Shown piece by piece: positions 4,863 to 6,387 of a DNA stretch of 6,387 bases (position 1 is the first letter of the stretch; each line of letters opens with the position of its first letter). The position numbers and the translations under genes are program-made. The stretch lies in NCBI GenBank assembly GCA_937907435.1, contig CALCIA010000367.1, positions 1 to 6,387 of the forward strand, given 5' to 3'. The DNA comes from an uncultured Actinomycetes bacterium. GTDB taxonomy: Bacteria > Actinomycetota > Thermoleophilia > Solirubrobacterales > 70-9. The notes beneath the pieces are model-generated. The model was not told the origin of the DNA. It made no database searches and saw only the letters and a list, made by a program, of their open reading frames with translations.

Positions 4863-6166
4863 GCGTCGCGATGCCGGTCGCGGTCACCGGGATCAGCCCC
4901 GGCGACACCGCCTGGATGCTTGCCGCGACGGCGCTGGTGCTGATGATGACGCCGGCGCTCGGGCTCTTCTACGCGGGCCTGGTGCGCTCGAAGAACACCC
5001 TCAACACCTTCATGATGTGCGTCGGCGCGATCGCGGTGGCGATGGTCCTCTGGGCGCTGGTCGGCTACTCGCTCGCCTTCGACGGCACCGGCGCCCTGCT
5101 CGGCGGCCTCGGCGACTTCGCCCTCAGCGGCGTCGGCTTCGCCCCGCGCGCGGGGACGGCGATCCCCGGCCTCCTCTTCATGGCCTTCGAGGCGACCTTC
5201 TGCATCATCACCGTCGCCCTCGTCTCCGGCGCGGTGGTCGAGCGGATGCGCTTCGGGCCCTTCCTCGTCTTCGCCGCGCTGTGGTCGATCTGCGTCTACG
5301 CGGTCCTCGCCCACTGGGCCTTCGGCGGCGGCTGGCTTGAGTCCGGCGGCACCCTCGACTTCGCCGGCGGCGTGCCGGTCGAGATGGGCTCCGGCTTCTC
5401 CGCCCTCGCCGCGGCGCTGGTCGTCGGCGCGCGCAAAGACTACGGCCGCCAGGCGCTCCTCCCGCACAACACGATGTACGTGCTGCTCGGCGCCGGGCTC
5501 CTCTGGTTCGGCTGGTTCGGCTTCAACGGCGGCAGCGGCTACGGGGTCGGCGACGCGAGCGTCCTCGCCTTCGTCAACACCCTCCTCTGCCCCGCCTGCA
5601 CGCTGGTCGTCTGGTTTGCCCTCGACCTGCTCCGCGGGCGCAAGGTGACCGCGATCGGGGCGGCGACGGCGATCGTCGTCGGCTGCGTCGCGATCACCCC
5701 GGCGGGCGGCTTCATCGCCCCCGGCTGGGCGATGCTGCTCGGCGCCCTCGCGGCGCTGCCCTCCTACGCGATCATCAGCTGGCGGACGCGGACCCGGGTC
5801 GACGAGACCCTCGACGTCCTCGCCGCCCACGGCACCGCCGGCCTGGTCGGGATCCTCTTCGTCGGCTTCTTCGCCGCAGCGGCCTGGAACGGGGTCTCAA
5901 ATGGCCTCCTCTACGGCAACGCCGCCCAGCTCTGGCACCAGGTGCTGGCGATCCTCGTCGTCCCCACCTACGCCTTCGTCGTCACCTACGCGCTGCTGAA
6001 GCTGATCGGCCTGGTGACGCCGCTGCGCGCCACCGAGCATCACGAGGCACTGGGCATGGACGTCACCCAACATGGCGAGGAGGCCTACGTCACCGGCGAG
6101 GGCGCGATCCTGATCACCGCGGAGGCGGGTGTCGAGGCGGAGGTGCCGGTGGGGGATATGGCGTAG
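4859..6166 (+). CDS. amt: Ammonium transporter (Amt/Mep/Rh family), first pore histidine replaced by Glu
   Basis: This 435-residue polytopic membrane protein of the Amt family has about eleven hydrophobic helices and moves ammonium into the cell. Motifs in order: FYAGLVRSKN (37-46), the Phe-gate segment FEATF (110-114), HWAFGGGW (152-159), LDFAGG (166-171) with the conserved Asp167, PHN (202-204), GWFGFNGGS (218-226) including the inner gate Phe222 and Ser226, and DETLDVLAAHG (315-325). His324 matches E. coli AmtB His318. Glu175, in GGVPVEMGSG, stands where AmtB has His168, and Phe155 stands where it has Trp148. The tail HGEEAY (405-410) matches the conserved PII-responsive C-terminus and is followed by about 25 extra residues ending in an acidic, non-conserved stretch. 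There is no obvious cleavable signal peptide. The GTG start overlaps the PII stop by four bases; an ATG at 4871 is an alternative. The stop is TAG. Confidence 0.95.
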   Translation: MSVAMPVAVTGISPGDTAWMLAATALVLMMTPALGLFYAGLVRSKNTLNTFMMCVGAIAVAMVLWALVGYSLAFDGTGALLGGLGDFALSGVGFAPRAGTAIPGLLFMAFEATFCIITVALVSGAVVERMRFGPFLVFAALWSICVYAVLAHWAFGGGWLESGGTLDFAGGVPVEMGSGFSALAAALVVGARKDYGRQALLPHNTMYVLLGAGLLWFGWFGFNGGSGYGVGDASVLAFVNTLLCPACTLVVWFALDLLRGRKVTAIGAATAIVVGCVAITPAGGFIAPGWAMLLGALAALPSYAIISWRTRTRVDETLDVLAAHGTAGLVGILFVGFFAAAAWNGVSNGLLYGNAAQLWHQVLAILVVPTYAFVVTYALLKLIGLVTPLRATEHHEALGMDVTQHGEEAYVTGEGAILITAEAGVEAEVPVGDMA

Positions 6167-6201
6167 GGGTTCGGGGGGGCTGATGGGGGTCCGGGCGGGG
6201 G
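6166..6201 (+). other. Putative G-quadruplex-forming G-run cluster at the amt stop codon
   Basis: Five runs of three or more G occur in a row: 6166-6169, 6173-6179, 6185-6189, 6193-6195 and 6197-6201, separated by 3, 5, 3 and 1 bases. This satisfies the usual G3+N1-7 pattern on the mRNA-like strand. The first run begins with the last base of the amt TAG. The pattern is seen directly; folding and any function are inferred, and G-runs are common in such GC-rich DNA. Confidence 0.5.
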
Positions 6202-6238
6202 TTCCGGCGCGGGCGGCCGTCCGAGGGAGGTCCAGGGT

Positions 6239-6295
6239 GTCCTGGGCTCCTCATGGGGTCCTGGCAGGCTGTGACCCCCATGAGGAGCCCAGGAC
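6239..6295 (+). terminator. Perfect 20-bp stem-loop downstream of amt
   Basis: Bases 6239-6258 and 6276-6295 are perfect reverse complements around a 17-base loop (6259-6275). The hairpin begins 72 bases after the amt stop. No U-tract follows (the next bases are GTGAGGCGTT), so it is not a textbook intrinsic terminator, though U-poor hairpins are reported as terminators in actinobacteria. The loop holds GGCAGGCTGTG (6263-6273), identical to the loop string of the hairpin at 1-42 when that is read in its own gene's direction. It also holds the small nested dyad CCTG-G-CAGG (6260-6268). The structure is certain; the role as 3' end signal or a mobile stem-loop repeat is inferred. Confidence 0.65.
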
Positions 6296-6315
6296 GTGAG
6301 GCGTTCGTGGGAGAG

Positions 6316-6352
6316 CGTCACAGGTACGTTGCGAAGTCGGACTTACGTGACG
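6316..6352. promoter_or_regulatory. Nested dyad symmetry near the window end
   Basis: The element contains AAGTC-G-GACTT (6334-6344), an 11-base odd palindrome, nested inside CGTCAC (6316-6321) and GTGACG (6347-6352). It could be an operator for a gene beginning beyond the window or simply a weak hairpin. No good promoter hexamer pair was found around it (TTGCGA at 6329 has no -10 at proper spacing). Confidence 0.25.
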
Positions 6353-6387
6353 ATCGGGTCGGGGAGCCTCCACACCTCGGCCGGATC

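Noticed and set aside
4643..5830. A 395-residue minus-strand open frame
   Set aside because: It is antisense to glnK and amt, and its Glu/Asp/Arg/Ala-rich repetitive composition is what the reverse strand of GC-rich coding DNA yields. It has no recognisable motif.
1..6387. CRISPR array, tRNA, rRNA, transposase or phage genes
   Set aside because: No regularly spaced repeats, no tRNA-like cloverleaf and no transposase, integrase or defence-system motifs were seen on either strand.

Overview
The window is very GC-rich, with G or C in almost every third codon position. It carries a lipoprotein with a classical lipobox and several small secreted or hypothetical genes. This fits a high-GC actinobacterium. 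The PQQ-type propeller lipoprotein and the overall gene style suggest the class Thermoleophilia (Solirubrobacterales-like), but that placement is inference. I see no rRNA, tRNA, CRISPR array, insertion sequence or phage gene.

Layout. Bases 1-42 form a perfect 15-bp hairpin that sits downstream of a minus-strand lipoprotein with PQQ-like beta-propeller repeats (124-1404). A 140-base divergent region (1405-1544) separates it from a small plus-strand gene of unknown function (1545-1811). Five minus-strand genes then form a tight collinear cluster, in transcription order: LOG-family phosphoribohydrolase-like protein (4421-3876), membrane-anchored zincin-like metallopeptidase (3845-3366), GrpB-family protein (3363-2815), small exported two-cysteine protein (2771-2286) and GNAT acetyltransferase (about 2289-1804). 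The gaps are 2-43 bases or overlaps, so this is probably one operon. Its 3' end overlaps the convergent small gene by 8 bases, leaving no room for a terminator.

An 87-base divergent region (4422-4508) leads on the plus strand to a nitrogen module: a PII signalling protein (4509-4862) overlapping an ammonium transporter (4859-6166) by four bases. PII proteins of this type bind Amt and close it when nitrogen is plentiful. Both partners are atypical here. The PII lacks the T-loop tyrosine (position 51) that is uridylylated or adenylylated in well-studied bacteria. The Amt has glutamate in place of the first pore histidine. Bases 6167-6387 hold no recognisable gene: they contain a G-run cluster beginning in the amt stop codon, a perfect 20-bp hairpin, and a small dyad near the window end.

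The most unexpected signal is non-coding. The hairpins after the lipoprotein gene and after amt have unrelated but perfectly paired stems. Read in the direction of the gene before them, their loops share the same 11-base string, GGCAGGCTGTG. They also lie at similar distances (about 72-81 bases) from the stop codons. This looks like a dispersed structured element with a conserved loop and free-to-vary stem.
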